Source: Aquabacter cavernae
Lineage (GTDB): Bacteria; Pseudomonadota; Alphaproteobacteria; Rhizobiales; Xanthobacteraceae
NCBI RefSeq assembly: GCF_003993795.1
Contig: NZ_RWKV01000016.1
Span: 310,001-374,000 of the forward strand
Length of the DNA: 64,000 nt
Reading direction: 5' to 3'
Shown: positions 29,301 to 38,313 of the stretch, piece after piece
How positions within the stretch are numbered: position 1 is the first letter of the stretch
How the letters are laid out: each line of letters begins with the position of its first letter
Made by a program: the position numbers and the translations under genes
The notes under the pieces: generated by a model
Databases searched by the model: none
Told to the model about the DNA's origin: nothing
What the model saw: the letters and a program-made list of their open reading frames with translations, nothing else

Positions 29301-30607
29301 GCGACCTGGATCTCGCCGTGCGCGGCACCATCTCGCTCGCCATCGCCAACGCCATGCTGGCCACCACGGGCGCGCGGGCCGGCGGCAATGCCGCCCTCGA
29401 CGTGACCTTGCGCGGCACCTTCGCGGAGCCGCGCGCGGGCGGAACCGTGCGCATCACCAACGGGCGCTACGAGGATGCGCCGAACGGCGTCACCATCGAG
29501 CGCATCGAGGCCGTGCTCACCGGCACCGACCGCAGCGTGACCCTCACCAGCCTGCGCGCGGGCACGCCCAATGGCGGCACCATCCAGGCCCAGGGCAATG
29601 TGGCGCTGGACCCCGGCGCGGGCTTCCCCGGCCGCGTGGACGTGACGCTCAACAATGCGGGCCTCGTGAACAGCGAGATGATCCGCTTCGTGACCGACGG
29701 GCGCGTGGCGCTCGGCGGCGCCTTCGCGAGCCGCCCCACCGTGGGCGGGCGCATCGACGTGCGGGCGCTGGACGTGAACCTGCCGGACCGGATCCCCGGC
29801 GGCAGCGCGGCCAATGTGAAGGTGCGCCACGTCAACCTGCCCAAGGGCCTCACCCCGGCGAGCCCCCGGCCCCGCGCCGGGCGGGGCGCGCAATCGTCCG
29901 GCGCCTTCGTGACCACGCTCGACCTCACGGTGTCGGCGCCGAACCGGGTGTTCGTGCGCGGCATGGGCATGGAGGCGGAGATGGGCGGCACGCTGCAATT
30001 GCGCGGCACCAGCGCGGAGCCCGTCACGGTGGGCTCCTTCGAGATGTATCGCGGCCGCCTGGACATTCTCGGGCGCCGCCTCGACTTCACCCGTGGGCGC
30101 CTCACGTTCAACGGCTCCACCGACCCGGACCTGGACTTCATCGCGGAAAGCACCGCGGGCGATGTGACCGCCCGCATCATCATCGCCGGGCGCGCCTCGG
30201 AGCCGGAAGTGAGCTTCTCCTCCACCCCCGCTTTGCCGCAGGACGAAGTGGTGGCGCGCCTGCTGTTCGGGCGGCCCACCGGGCAATTGTCCGCCGGGCA
30301 GGCGCTTCAGGTGGCGCAGGCGGTGGCCACCCTTTCCGGCGCGGGCCAGGGCAGCCTCGGCGCGCTGCGCCGCTCGCTGGGGCTCGATTCCCTGGATGTG
30401 GGGATGAATGCGGCGGGCACGGGCGGCCAGATCGGCCTCGGCCGCCGCCTCAACGACAATATCTCCCTGGGCGTGCGCCAGGGCACCAATTCCAATTCCA
30501 CCCAGGCCACCATCGATATCGATCTCGGCCGCAACATCCGCCTCCAGGGCGCCACCGGCGCGGACGGCGGTACATCGGTGGGCATCGGCGCGCAGTGGGA
30601 TTACTGA
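26330..30607 (+). CDS. tamB: TamB, translocation and assembly module inner-membrane component
   Basis: A 1425-residue inner-membrane-anchored protein that spans the periplasm and works with TamA in outer-membrane lipid and protein delivery. An N-terminal anchor (LLSLAALMAVILVILGGLFG) precedes a very long repetitive beta-rich region. The C-terminal DUF490/TamB domain contains FEMYRGRLDILGRRLDFTRGRLTFNG, LPQDEVVARLLFGR and a terminal DLGRNIRLQG...GIGAQWDY. The ATG overlaps the tamA stop by one base. The length is in the usual TamB range. The opposite strand carries a long open frame here that is only a composition shadow. Confidence 0.94.
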   Translation: MRALRTALLSLAALMAVILVILGGLFGLAQTGFGRAYLAELASRLASGNGLKVEVSGLSGFVPSNLRVARIVLSDPDGPFASIDDLALRWQPSALLSGTVFVETLEAGRVDMQRAPVLPPAAPTSGGGRMPALRVVVDRLAAPHIVLGEALLGQPAELAFEAGLRLMEPSRGLSLRFGVKRLDAEGTVSGNVAYAPQSRTLDLDITAHEPPGGVVARLAHLEGLPALDANVKGAGSLDDWRGTLSATAGSLIRLDGTAAIRAAAAGGHLVTLTTGGELAGALPANVAPLFEGRSDLNAEIGVAPDFALDIRRLVLTSAGLRGEVSGTLSADRRANLAFTASLGEAKRFEALTPGISWATARASGTVRGEPSAPTIAALFDTEHISGLGYGARRLKITAGTAPGPARLVLLTATANAEGLSAQDPAVSRALGGTATASLRGQWTADTDPTLTDARVQLEGIDLSFMGRAGEHAVRGRLDLARLDLAALSPLAGRPLKGIVALKADIVRDGRQGEIGLDGTGTGQGIATGDPALDGIVAGDVRFSGGLSYAPGGAVTVRRLEVTAPGATLSMDGRIDTTTANLAGTATLPDLARIDPRVTGAARVEAAFTGRLAALGVTARATVPQGTAMGRPVRDLALDLTARDLTGRPAGTAGLTGSVGGKQARGAMAFATADDGGRSLSGLDLALGSARLTGDLAVAPTGLATGQLAFSAKDLSDLTPVLLQEVSGRADARVRLDGTGGAQRVAVDGTMGNLVASGQRVDDARFDFTVGDPRTTTDIAGTVEARGIVSGGVDIEHLKLAATPGAGGIGLTLDAAAQGAQITAAGRAAAQGEAQTFRLDTLRVTRERTTVALSAPATFTYRDGATTLDKLALTAGGGTLVAQGRFGDTLDLSLDARAIPLALAAMAQPGLALSGTANASARITGTPAAPAGRYDVTISRLNAPEIAAAGVGPYDIRANGTLDGGRARVNATISGPSLSGVTVNGSVPVSGGDLDLAVRGTISLAIANAMLATTGARAGGNAALDVTLRGTFAEPRAGGTVRITNGRYEDAPNGVTIERIEAVLTGTDRSVTLTSLRAGTPNGGTIQAQGNVALDPGAGFPGRVDVTLNNAGLVNSEMIRFVTDGRVALGGAFASRPTVGGRIDVRALDVNLPDRIPGGSAANVKVRHVNLPKGLTPASPRPRAGRGAQSSGAFVTTLDLTVSAPNRVFVRGMGMEAEMGGTLQLRGTSAEPVTVGSFEMYRGRLDILGRRLDFTRGRLTFNGSTDPDLDFIAESTAGDVTARIIIAGRASEPEVSFSSTPALPQDEVVARLLFGRPTGQLSAGQALQVAQAVATLSGAGQGSLGALRRSLGLDSLDVGMNAAGTGGQIGLGRRLNDNISLGVRQGTNSNSTQATIDIDLGRNIRLQGATGADGGTSVGIGAQWDY

Positions 30608-30640
30608 GCCGCCGGACGGGCGGTGACGGGGAGTTCCGGC

Positions 30641-31819
30641 GTGGCGCAGGCATATGACGTGGTGGTGGTGGGCGGCGCCGTCATGGGCTCGTCCATTGCC
30701 TGCCATCTGGCGGCGGACCCCGCCTTTTCCGGCCGGATACTGGTGCTGGAGCAGGACCCGTCCTACCAGGGCTGCGCCTCCGCCCTGTCCGCCGCGTCCA
30801 TCCGCCAGCAATATTCAAGCCCGGTGAACGTGGCCATCTCGCTCTATGGCATCGCCTTCCTGCGGGAGATCGGCGACCGGCTGATGGTGGACGGGGAGCG
30901 GCCGGACATCGGGCTCACCGAGGGCGGCTATCTGTTCCTCGCCGGGGCGGCGGGCGCCGGTGCCATGACGGCCGGGCAGGCCATGCAGGCGCGCCTCGGC
31001 GCGGACATCGCGCTGCTCGATCCCGAGGCCCTCACGGCTCGCTTTCCCTGGCTTTCCACCGAGGATGTGGTGCTCGGCAGTCTCGGCCTGTCGGGCGAAG
31101 GCTGGTTCGACGGCTACGGCCTCATGCAGGCGTTCCGCCGCAAGGCGCGGTCGCTGGGCGTCACCTATGAGGCGGCGCGCGCGGTGGGGGCGCAGGTTTC
31201 TGGCGGGCGCGTCACCGCCGTCACCCTGGCGGACGGGCGCGTCATTTCCTGCGGCGTGCTGGTGAATGCGGCGGGGACCGGCGGGCCGGACCTGGCCCGC
31301 GCGCTGGGCATCGACCTGCCGGTGCGCCCGCGCAAGCGCATGATCTTCACCTTCACCTGCGCCGACCCGGTGGAGCGCTGCCCGCTCCTCATCGACCCGA
31401 CCGGCGTCTATGTGCGACCGGAGGGGACGGGCTTCCTGTGCGGCACCTCGCCCGCGCCGGAGAACGACCCGGACTGCACGGACTATGAGGTGGAGCACGG
31501 CCTGTTCGACGAGGTGATCTGGCCGACGCTTGCGGCGCGCGTGCCCGCCTTCGAGCGCATCCGGCCGGGCCGCGCCTGGGCCGGGCATTACGACCTCAAC
31601 CTGTTCGACCAGAATGCCATTCTCGGCCCCGCGCCGGGCCTGCCCAATTTCCACCTGTGCAACGGCTTCTCGGGCCACGGCCTCCAGCAATCCCCGGCCG
31701 TGGGGCGCGGCATCGCCGAGCTCATCGTCCACGGCCGGTATGTGACGCTGGATCTCTCGGAGCTGGGCTATGGGCGCATCGCGGACGGCCGTCCGCTCAC
31801 GGAAGCCAAGGTGGTCTGA
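30641..31819 (+). CDS. FAD-dependent oxidoreductase, DAO (glycine/D-amino acid oxidase-like) family
   Basis: About 392 residues. The N-terminal dinucleotide-binding fold is YDVVVVGGAVMGSSIACHLA and the C-terminal FAD-contact region is NFHLCNGFSGHGLQQSPAVGRGIAELI, both DAO-family hallmarks. The middle segment (LVNAAGTGGPDLARALGIDLPVRPRKRMIF) fits the sarcosine/D-amino acid oxidase group. The GTG at 30641 with GGGGAG upstream is preferred; another GTG at 30623 would add six residues. The gene lies 33 bases after tamB but is functionally unrelated to it. Substrate not identifiable. Confidence 0.85.
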   Translation: MAQAYDVVVVGGAVMGSSIACHLAADPAFSGRILVLEQDPSYQGCASALSAASIRQQYSSPVNVAISLYGIAFLREIGDRLMVDGERPDIGLTEGGYLFLAGAAGAGAMTAGQAMQARLGADIALLDPEALTARFPWLSTEDVVLGSLGLSGEGWFDGYGLMQAFRRKARSLGVTYEAARAVGAQVSGGRVTAVTLADGRVISCGVLVNAAGTGGPDLARALGIDLPVRPRKRMIFTFTCADPVERCPLLIDPTGVYVRPEGTGFLCGTSPAPENDPDCTDYEVEHGLFDEVIWPTLAARVPAFERIRPGRAWAGHYDLNLFDQNAILGPAPGLPNFHLCNGFSGHGLQQSPAVGRGIAELIVHGRYVTLDLSELGYGRIADGRPLTEAKVV

Positions 31820-31824
31820 GCCTC

Positions 31825-31920
31825 AGAGCGGTTCACACTTCGCTCGGAAACGCTCTGTCTCCTTGTTTTTCCGCGTTTCCTTCACGCGAACCGCGTCACA
31901 CTTCGCTCGGAAACGCTTTA
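31825..31920. repeat. Intergenic repeat family 1, copy B
   Basis: Contains the element twice: GCGGTTCACACTTCGCTCGG (31828-31847) and a second copy ending CACACTTCGCTCGGAAACGC near 31915, joined by a TTGTTTTTCCGCGTTTCC block shared with copy A. It fills the space between two converging genes, and its last three bases supply the TAA stop of the dehydrogenase gene on the minus strand. Confidence 0.8.
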
Positions 31921-33003
31921 GCCCACCGGCCGGGGACGCGCGAGGCCGTAGGTGGCCGCCATGGTGTCGAAGGCACGGGCGGTGGCGGGGTCGATGGGAA
32001 TGCCCGCCGCCTCCCGGCGCGCCGCCTCGGCCCATTCCCGGTCACCGGGCGCCAGCACCGTCCCGCCCGGAACCGGACGGGACGCGCGCAGGGTTTCGAG
32101 GTAGCGCGCCATGCCCGCCTCATAGGCGTCCTGCGCCAGGAAGGCGGATGGGCGCAGCGCCAGCACGAAGGCTCCCACATTGCGCGGCGTCGCCATGTCC
32201 GGCCCCGCCATGGGCGGAATGTCGAAGGACAGGCGCGCCCCGCTCAGGATCGCGCTGAACAGTTCCACCAGCCCCGCCAAGGCCGCGCCCTTGAAGCCGA
32301 ACGCGCCGCCCACGGGCGCCAGCATCTCCACCAGGGAGGGATCGGCGGTGTCCGTGCCCTGCCCGTCCGAAGCGGTCTGGGCGGGCAGCGTCAGGCCGAG
32401 GCTGCCATAGAGCAGCACCCGGTTATAGGGAATGGCGCTGGTGGCCATGTCCATGAGCCAGGGCTGTGCGCCCGCCACGGGCGCGGCGGCGGCGATGGGA
32501 TTGGTGCCGTGGAATCGCTCCGCCCCGTCATGCAGGCGCATGAGGCTGTCGGAATTGCAGAAAGCGAGGCCCACGCAGCCCTGCTCGGCGGCCGCCAGGG
32601 CAAACGCCCCCGCCGGGCCGAAATGGGAGGAATTGCGGATCGCCACCGCACCCACGCCGCAGGTCCCGGCAAAGGCCACCGCCTTGTCCATGGCGCGATA
32701 GGCGGCGAGCGCGCCATGGCCGTCGCCCGCATCCAGCGTGGCCGAAGCGGGCGTCTCGTTCAGGAAGCGCATGCGCGGGGCGCCCGCCACGCAGCCGCCG
32801 ACGATGGACTTCACATAATGGTCCAGCAGGCGCACGCCGTGGCTGTCCACGCCGAGCCGCGAGCCGTGCATCATGGCGCGGGTCGCGGCCTCGGCGGTCT
32901 CCGCGTCGGCGCCGCAGGCAAGCAGGACATCGCGGCAGAAGCGCTCCAGCGCCGCCGCCGCATGCCGCTCGGCGAAGGCCGGGGCCGGAGAACCGTCCGT
33001 CAT
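31918..33003 (-). CDS. Ldh-family NAD(P)-dependent malate/lactate-type dehydrogenase
   Basis: A 361-residue member of the Ldh_2/YlbC/ComC dehydrogenase family (distinct from classical LDH), which reduces 2-oxoacids or imines such as ureidoglycolate, sulfolactate or delta-1-piperideine-2-carboxylate. Recognisable motifs: GSRLGVDSHGVRLLDHYV near residue 48, VGAVAIRNSSHFGPAGAFAL and GTNPIAAAAP. CCGGAGG precedes the ATG. It is the downstream gene of a pair with the alcohol dehydrogenase, 25 bases apart, so both probably act in one oxidation route. Substrate unknown. Confidence 0.88.
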   Translation of the reverse strand: MTDGSPAPAFAERHAAAALERFCRDVLLACGADAETAEAATRAMMHGSRLGVDSHGVRLLDHYVKSIVGGCVAGAPRMRFLNETPASATLDAGDGHGALAAYRAMDKAVAFAGTCGVGAVAIRNSSHFGPAGAFALAAAEQGCVGLAFCNSDSLMRLHDGAERFHGTNPIAAAAPVAGAQPWLMDMATSAIPYNRVLLYGSLGLTLPAQTASDGQGTDTADPSLVEMLAPVGGAFGFKGAALAGLVELFSAILSGARLSFDIPPMAGPDMATPRNVGAFVLALRPSAFLAQDAYEAGMARYLETLRASRPVPGGTVLAPGDREWAEAARREAAGIPIDPATARAFDTMAATYGLARPRPVG

Positions 33004-33028
33004 GGTGCGTCCTCCGGAGGGTGTGCCT

Positions 33029-34156
33029 TCAGAAGGTGATGACGTGGCGCACCACTTCGGCGCGATCCAGCTTGTCGAACGCCTCGTTGATCTCTTCCAG
33101 CGGGCCGGTGGAGGAGAGCAGCCGGTCCACCGGCAGCTTGCCGCTCTGGTAGAGGCCGATGAAGCGGGGAATGTCGCGCGGGGGCACGCAGCCGCCCTGG
33201 TAGCTGCCCTTGATGATCCGCTCCTCGGCGACGATGTTGGTCGGCGAGAGCGAGATGCGGGCATTGGGATTGGCAAGGCCCGCCGAGGCGGTGGTGCCGC
33301 CGCGCTTGGTGATCTTGTAGGCCAGCTCGAAGGCCGGCGCGGAGCCCGCCATTTCCAAAGCATGGTCCACGCCCCCGCCGGTGGCCGCGCGAACCGCTTC
33401 CGCCGCTTCCGGGTCGGTGGCGAGGAAGGTGTCGGTGGCGCCCAGGCTCCGGGCGAGGTCCAGCTTGGCCTGCGACAGGTCCACCGCCACCACCCGCTCG
33501 GCGCCCGAGGCCACCGCGCCCAGGATGGAGGAGAGGCCGACACCGCCGAGGCCCACCACGGCGACGCTCTCGCCCGGCTTCACCGCGCAGGTGTTCACCA
33601 CCGCGCCCACGCCGGTCATGACCGCGCAGCCGAACAGCGCCGCGTCCACCAGCGAGATGTCCTTGGTGATCTTCACGATGGAGCGGCGCGAGATGACCGC
33701 ATATTCGGCGAAACCCGACACGCCGCAATGATGGAAGGTGTCCGTGCCGTCATCGCAGCGCAGGCGCAGGCTGCCGGAGAGCAGCGTGCCCGCCCCGTTG
33801 GCGGCGGCGCCGGGGCCGCAGAGCTGGGCGCGCCCGTCGAGGCAGGGCAGGCAATGGCCGCAAGTGGGGATGAAGCTCATCACCACATGGTCGCCCACCT
33901 GAAGGTCCGTGACGCCGGGGCCCGGCTCCACCACCACGCCGGAAGCCTCATGGCCGAGCACCATGGGCGTCTGGCGCAGGCGGTCGCCATTGATGACGGA
34001 CAGATCGGAATGGCACACGCCCGCTGCGGCGATCTTGATGAGCACTTCGTCCCGGCCGGGCGGGTCCAGATGGACCTGCTCGATGCTCATGGGCCGCGTC
34101 TGCGCATAGGGGCGCGCGACAGGTGACGAGCGCAGCACGGCTGCCTTCATACGCAT
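33029..34156 (-). CDS. Zinc-dependent alcohol dehydrogenase (MDR family)
   Basis: A 375-residue medium-chain alcohol dehydrogenase. Catalytic zinc ligands are in GVCHSDLS and GHEASGVV. The structural zinc lobe has CGHCLPCLDGRAQLC, three of the usual four cysteines in close order plus the last. NAD-binding loop VVGLGGVGLSSILGA. The layout is that of the class III/NAD-dependent zinc alcohol dehydrogenases. Several ATGs are in frame; the one at 34156 is placed best after GGGAGG. It leads a two-gene unit with the Ldh-type dehydrogenase. Confidence 0.88.
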   Translation of the reverse strand: MRMKAAVLRSSPVARPYAQTRPMSIEQVHLDPPGRDEVLIKIAAAGVCHSDLSVINGDRLRQTPMVLGHEASGVVVEPGPGVTDLQVGDHVVMSFIPTCGHCLPCLDGRAQLCGPGAAANGAGTLLSGSLRLRCDDGTDTFHHCGVSGFAEYAVISRRSIVKITKDISLVDAALFGCAVMTGVGAVVNTCAVKPGESVAVVGLGGVGLSSILGAVASGAERVVAVDLSQAKLDLARSLGATDTFLATDPEAAEAVRAATGGGVDHALEMAGSAPAFELAYKITKRGGTTASAGLANPNARISLSPTNIVAEERIIKGSYQGGCVPPRDIPRFIGLYQSGKLPVDRLLSSTGPLEEINEAFDKLDRAEVVRHVITF

Positions 34157-34333
34157 GACCATCCTCCCGGAACCTAAAGTTCTCGAATGTCGCGCCTTTT
34201 TCCTTGGCGGCCGCATCTGCAACGCGGCCGTGGCACGACCCTGGCGCGCAAGATGGCGCCTCGCGAGGGAAAAGAGAAGTGAGGCATTATGGATAGCCGC
34301 GAGAACCTGCGGCGATAGCCGGGGCGCGCGGGA

Positions 34334-34609
34334 TCAGCGCTCCGCGCGCACCACCACGTCCATGAGTTCCTGGACCTTGCGCTTCTGCTCCTCCGCATCG
34401 CCCGAGGCGATGGCATGGGCGACGCAGTGGGCCACATGGTCGCGCAGCACCTCTTCCTCCGCGCGCCGCAAGGCGGCCCGCACGGCGGAAATCTGCGTGA
34501 CGATGTCGATGCAGTAGCGGTCCTCCTCCACCATGCGCGCAATGCCGCGCACCTGGCCTTCGATGCGGCTGAGGCGGCGGGAGAGGGAGGCTTTGGCGGA
34601 AGGGCCCAT
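34334..34609 (-). CDS. csoR: CsoR-type copper-sensing repressor
   Basis: A 91-residue all-helical metal sensor of the CsoR/RcnR/FrmR family. The copper(I) ligands match CsoR precisely in spacing: C33, H58 and C62 (in RYC and DHVAHC), equivalent to C36/H61/C65 of the founding protein. The conserved SRIEGQVRGIARMVEEDRYC region is present. The start at 34609 is preferred since an ATG at 34630 would place the start codon inside an operator, but either is possible. Divergent from the copper ATPase across two GC-rich palindromes; predicted to derepress it when copper binds. Confidence 0.9.
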   Translation of the reverse strand: MGPSAKASLSRRLSRIEGQVRGIARMVEEDRYCIDIVTQISAVRAALRRAEEEVLRDHVAHCVAHAIASGDAEEQKRKVQELMDVVVRAER

Positions 34610-34621
34610 GGGCTTGTCATT

Positions 34622-34636
34622 TACCCCCATGGGGTA
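34622..34636. promoter_or_regulatory. CsoR-type operator 1
   Basis: TACCCCCATGGGGTA, with perfect arms TACCCC/GGGGTA, the usual CsoR box shape. It lies just upstream of the csoR start at 34609. Confidence 0.75.
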
Positions 34637-34652
34637 TAAAACACAAGCCATA

Positions 34653-34668
34653 TACCCCCCAGGGGTGT
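34653..34668. promoter_or_regulatory. CsoR-type operator 2
   Basis: TACCCCCCAGGGGTGT, the same box with one imperfect arm, 31 bases from operator 1 (about three helical turns) and 76 bases upstream of the copper ATPase start. Confidence 0.75.
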
Positions 34669-34743
34669 AAAAGACCCTTGCTGTCATGATCGAGTCTGAG
34701 ACAGCGCAAAGCAGGACCGGCCGTGCCGGGCAGGAATGCGGAC

Positions 34744-37383
34744 ATGAGCGATCACCACGACCCGTCCTCCGCCCCCAAGGAAGCCGCAGGCTGCTGCGCG
34801 GGCGCGCCCGCGCCGGCTCCGAAGGCGGCCAGCCCCTGCTGCGGTGGCCATAACCCTGGGCATGACCACGATCACGACCACGCGCGCACCGTGAAGGATC
34901 CGGTCTGCGGCATGGATGTGGACCCGCGCACCGCCAAGCATCGCGCCGACCATGACGGCCAGCCCGTCTTCTTCTGCTCCGCCGGCTGCAAGACCAAGTT
35001 CGAGGCGGACCCGGCGCGCTATATCCCGTCCGCGAAGGCCGGCGGCTCCTGCTGCGGCGGGCACGACCATGGACACGGCCACGACGCATCCGCCGACACC
35101 GCCCATCTGGCGAAGGACCCGGTCTGCGGCATGGACGTGGACCCGCACACCGCCAGGCACCGCTCCGCCCATGACGGCCAGCCCGTCTTCTTCTGCTCGG
35201 CCGGCTGCAAGACCAAGTTCGAGGCGGACCCCGAGCGCTATCTGTCCGGCAAGGGCGCGCCCGCCGCGCCGGTGCCGGAAGGCACCATCTTCACCTGCCC
35301 CATGCACCCCGAGGTGCGGCAGGTGGGCCCCGGCACCTGCCCCATCTGCGGCATGGCACTGGAGCCGGAGACGGTGAGCCTCGATGACGGCCCCAATGCC
35401 GAACTGGTGGACATGACGCGCCGCTTCTGGATCGGCCTCGTCCTCACCCTGCCGGTCTTTGTGCTGGAGATGGGCCAGCATCTGCTCGGCCTGCACATGC
35501 TGGACGCGCAGACCTCCAATTACGTGCAATTCGCCCTCGCGACCCCCGTCGTGCTCTGGGCGGGATGGCCCTTCTTCCAGCGCGGCGCGGCCTCGGTGCG
35601 CAGCGGCCATCTGAACATGTTCACGCTGATCGCCATCGGCACCGGCGTCGCCTATCTCTACAGCCTCGCCGGCACCTTCGCGCCCGGCCTGTTCCCGCCC
35701 GCCTTCCAGGCCCATGGCGGGGCGGTGCCTGTTTATTTCGAGGCGGCGGCGGTCATCACGGTGCTCGTGCTGCTGGGGCAGGTGCTGGAACTGCACGCCC
35801 GCGAGCGCACCTCCGGCGCCATCAAGGCCCTGCTGGGCCTCGCCCCCTCCACCGCCCGGCGCATCTCCGGCGGCAGCGAGGCGGACGTGCCGCTGGAAGC
35901 GGTGGCGGCGGGCGACCTGCTGCGCGTGCGCCCCGGCGAGAAAGTGCCCGTGGACGGCGTGGTGGTGGAGGGCACCTGCGCGGTGGACGAGAGCCTCGTC
36001 ACCGGCGAGCCGCTGCCGGTGCTAAAAACCGTGGGCGACGCGGTGGTGGCGGGCACGCTCGCTTCCGGCGGCGGCTTCGTCATGCGCGCCGAGAAGGTGG
36101 GCCGCGACACGCTGCTGGCGCGCATCGTCCAGATGGTGGCGCAGGCCCAGCGCTCGCGCGCGCCCATCCAGCGCCTCGCCGATGCCGTTTCCGGCTGGTT
36201 CGTGCCGGTGGTGCTGCTGGCGGCCATGGCCGCCTTCGGCGCCTGGTATTGGGTGGGGCCGGAGCCGCGCTTCACCTTCGCGCTGCTGGCCGCCGTCTCC
36301 GTGCTCATCATCGCCTGCCCGTGCGCGCTGGGCCTTGCCACCCCCATGTCCATCATGGTGGGCGTGGGGCGCGGGGCGCAGGCGGGCATCCTGGTCCGCG
36401 ATGCCGCCGCGCTGGAGACCATGGAGCGGGTCAACGTGCTGCTGGTGGACAAGACCGGCACGCTCACCGAGGGCAAGCCCAAGGTGATCAAGGTGCGCCC
36501 CCTGGACCTGCCGCGCGACGAGCTTCTGCGCCTCGCAGCCGGCCTGGAAGCGGCGAGCGAGCATCCGCTGGCCGCCGCCATCCTGGCCGAGGCGCGCGCC
36601 CGGGGCGTCACCCCCGCCCCCGTCTCCAATTTCCAGAGCCCCACCGGCAAGGGCGTGACCGGCACCATCGAGGGCCGCGCCATCGCCATCGGGCAGGCGG
36701 CGCTCATGGGCGACCTCTCCGTCTCCACCGCCGCCCTGGACGAAGAGGCCGAGCGGCTGCGCCGGTTCGGCGCCACCGTGGTGTTCATCTCCGTGGACGG
36801 CGCGCTGGCGGGCCTCATGGCCATCGCCGATCCCGTGAAGGCCACCACCCCCGCCGCGCTCGCCGCGCTGCGGGCGGACGGCGTGCGCGTGGTCATGGTC
36901 ACGGGCGATGCAAGGGGCACGGCGGAAGCGGTGGCGAAGGAGCTGGGCATCACGGACGTGGAAGCGGGCGTCGCGCCGGAGCGCAAGGCCGCCCTTGTGG
37001 CGCGCTTCAAGGCCGAGGGGAACGTGGTCGCCATGGCCGGCGACGGGGTGAATGACGCGCCTGCCCTTGCCGCTGCGGACGTGGGCATCGCCATGGGCAC
37101 CGGCACGGACATCGCCATGGAGAGCGCGGGCGTCACCCTGCTGAAGGGGGATCTGGCGGGCATCGCCCATGCCCGCTCCCTGTCGCGCGCCACCATGCGC
37201 AATATCCGCCGCAACCTCTGGTTCGCCTTCGGCTATAACGCGCTGGGCGTCCCGGTGGCGGCGGGCGTGCTTTATCCCGCGCTCGGCCTCCTGCTTTCGC
37301 CCATGGTGGCGGCGGCGGCCATGTCGCTCTCCTCGGTGAGCGTCATCGCCAACGCGCTGCTGCTGCGCCGCTGGAAGCCCTAG
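34744..37383 (+). CDS. copA: Copper-exporting P1B-type ATPase with duplicated YHS domains
   Basis: ATP-driven efflux of copper (possibly silver) across the inner membrane, 879 residues. A His/Cys-rich N-terminus leads into two YHS domains (about 50-93 and 123-166; each [14 protein letters not shown] and [15 protein letters not shown]). A heavy-metal-binding module [20 protein letters not shown] follows (185-204). The P-type core has the CPC membrane motif at 525-527, the phosphorylated D569 in DKTGTLTEG, the SEHPLA motif and [10 protein letters not shown]. It lacks the classical CxxC ferredoxin-like domain. An AGGA site precedes the ATG at 34744. Regulated, very probably, by the adjacent CsoR. 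Confidence 0.93.
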   Translation: MSDHHDPSSAPKEAAGCCAGAPAPAPKAASPCCGGHNPGHDHDHDHARTVKDPVCGMDVDPRTAKHRADHDGQPVFFCSAGCKTKFEADPARYIPSAKAGGSCCGGHDHGHGHDASADTAHLAKDPVCGMDVDPHTARHRSAHDGQPVFFCSAGCKTKFEADPERYLSGKGAPAAPVPEGTIFTCPMHPEVRQVGPGTCPICGMALEPETVSLDDGPNAELVDMTRRFWIGLVLTLPVFVLEMGQHLLGLHMLDAQTSNYVQFALATPVVLWAGWPFFQRGAASVRSGHLNMFTLIAIGTGVAYLYSLAGTFAPGLFPPAFQAHGGAVPVYFEAAAVITVLVLLGQVLELHARERTSGAIKALLGLAPSTARRISGGSEADVPLEAVAAGDLLRVRPGEKVPVDGVVVEGTCAVDESLVTGEPLPVLKTVGDAVVAGTLASGGGFVMRAEKVGRDTLLARIVQMVAQAQRSRAPIQRLADAVSGWFVPVVLLAAMAAFGAWYWVGPEPRFTFALLAAVSVLIIACPCALGLATPMSIMVGVGRGAQAGILVRDAAALETMERVNVLLVDKTGTLTEGKPKVIKVRPLDLPRDELLRLAAGLEAASEHPLAAAILAEARARGVTPAPVSNFQSPTGKGVTGTIEGRAIAIGQAALMGDLSVSTAALDEEAERLRRFGATVVFISVDGALAGLMAIADPVKATTPAALAALRADGVRVVMVTGDARGTAEAVAKELGITDVEAGVAPERKAALVARFKAEGNVVAMAGDGVNDAPALAAADVGIAMGTGTDIAMESAGVTLLKGDLAGIAHARSLSRATMRNIRRNLWFAFGYNALGVPVAAGVLYPALGLLLSPMVAAAAMSLSSVSVIANALLLRRWKP

Positions 37384-37456
37384 CCCCTCGACGCGCTCCC
37401 CCATTGCGCCCGGCCCTCGCGCCTCTCATTCTGGTTGCGCAAGGTGGGAGCATTCC

Positions 37457-38254
37457 ATGGGGATTACGTGGGGGCGCGGCTGGTCCGGCGCGCGGGGCTT
37501 CATGGCCCCCGCCGCGCGCCGCCTGCGCGCCGCCGGGCACGGACTGCTGGACCTCGTCCTGCCGCCCACCTGCATCTCCTGCGGCGCCATCGTGCGCGAT
37601 GCGGGCGGGCTGTGCGGGGGATGCTGGGGGCGGCTCGCCCTCATCAGCCCTCCGGTATGCGAGCGGCTGGGCACACCCTTTCCCTATGCCCCGCCGAACG
37701 GCGCCCCTTTGCTCTCCCCGGACGCGCTGGCGGACCCGCCCGCCTTCGACCGGGCGCGGGCCGCGGTGCTGTTCGGCCCGGTGAGCCGCGACCTCGTCCA
37801 CCACCTGAAATATGGCGACCGGCTCGACCTCGCCCGGCCCATGGCCCGGCTGATGCGGCAGGCGGGCGCCCCGCTGCTGGGCGAGGCGGACCTGATCGTG
37901 CCGGTGCCCCTGCATGCACTGCGCCTTTGGCGCCGCCGTTTTAATCAGGCGGCATTGCTGGCGCGGCATCTGTCAGCCCTCACCGAGCTGCCCGTGGCGC
38001 TGGAGGGCCTCGCCCGCACCCGCGCCACCCTCTCCCAGGTGAATCTCAGCCGCGCGGAGCGGCGTGCCAATGTGGCTGGCGCCTTCAGGGTTTCCAAGAC
38101 GGCGGAAGGGCGCGTGGCGGGACGGCGCGTGCTGCTGGTGGACGATGTCTTCACCACAGGGGCGACACTGGACGCCTGCGCGCGTGCACTGCGGCGCGCG
38201 GGTGCCTCCCATGTGGACGCTGTCACATTCGCAAGGGTTGTCGAACAGGCATGA
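37457..38254 (+). CDS. comF: ComF-family phosphoribosyltransferase-like protein
   Basis: A 265-residue ComF/GntX protein. N-terminal Cys pairs (CISCGAIV, CGGCW) form the usual zinc-finger-like part. LKYGDRLDLARPMARLM and a C-terminal phosphoribosyl-pyrophosphate loop VLLVDDVFTTGATLDA define the family. ComF is needed for DNA uptake in competent bacteria, where it acts on incoming single strands; in most proteobacteria the role is untested. It starts a rightward run of housekeeping genes (grxC, Nit amidase, DUF1178) that I recall as a conserved order in Rhizobiales. Confidence 0.88.
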   Translation: MGITWGRGWSGARGFMAPAARRLRAAGHGLLDLVLPPTCISCGAIVRDAGGLCGGCWGRLALISPPVCERLGTPFPYAPPNGAPLLSPDALADPPAFDRARAAVLFGPVSRDLVHHLKYGDRLDLARPMARLMRQAGAPLLGEADLIVPVPLHALRLWRRRFNQAALLARHLSALTELPVALEGLARTRATLSQVNLSRAERRANVAGAFRVSKTAEGRVAGRRVLLVDDVFTTGATLDACARALRRAGASHVDAVTFARVVEQA

Positions 38255-38313
38255 GCCGATTTATTATGCAACAGTTCGGTGACGGCGCATCGCCCTGTCC
38301 CGCCGAGGGTTGC

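Noticed and set aside
26303-30811. A 1502-codon open frame on the minus strand opposite tamB
   Set aside because: Composition shadow of a GC-rich gene: low-complexity Gly/Ala/Arg/His protein without domains, fully covered by the well-supported TamB frame.
34231-34245. TGGCACGACCCTGGC, a near sigma54 core upstream of the alcohol dehydrogenase
   Set aside because: It points away from the dehydrogenase and toward the 3' end of csoR, with no gene start downstream, and the -12 box is imperfect.
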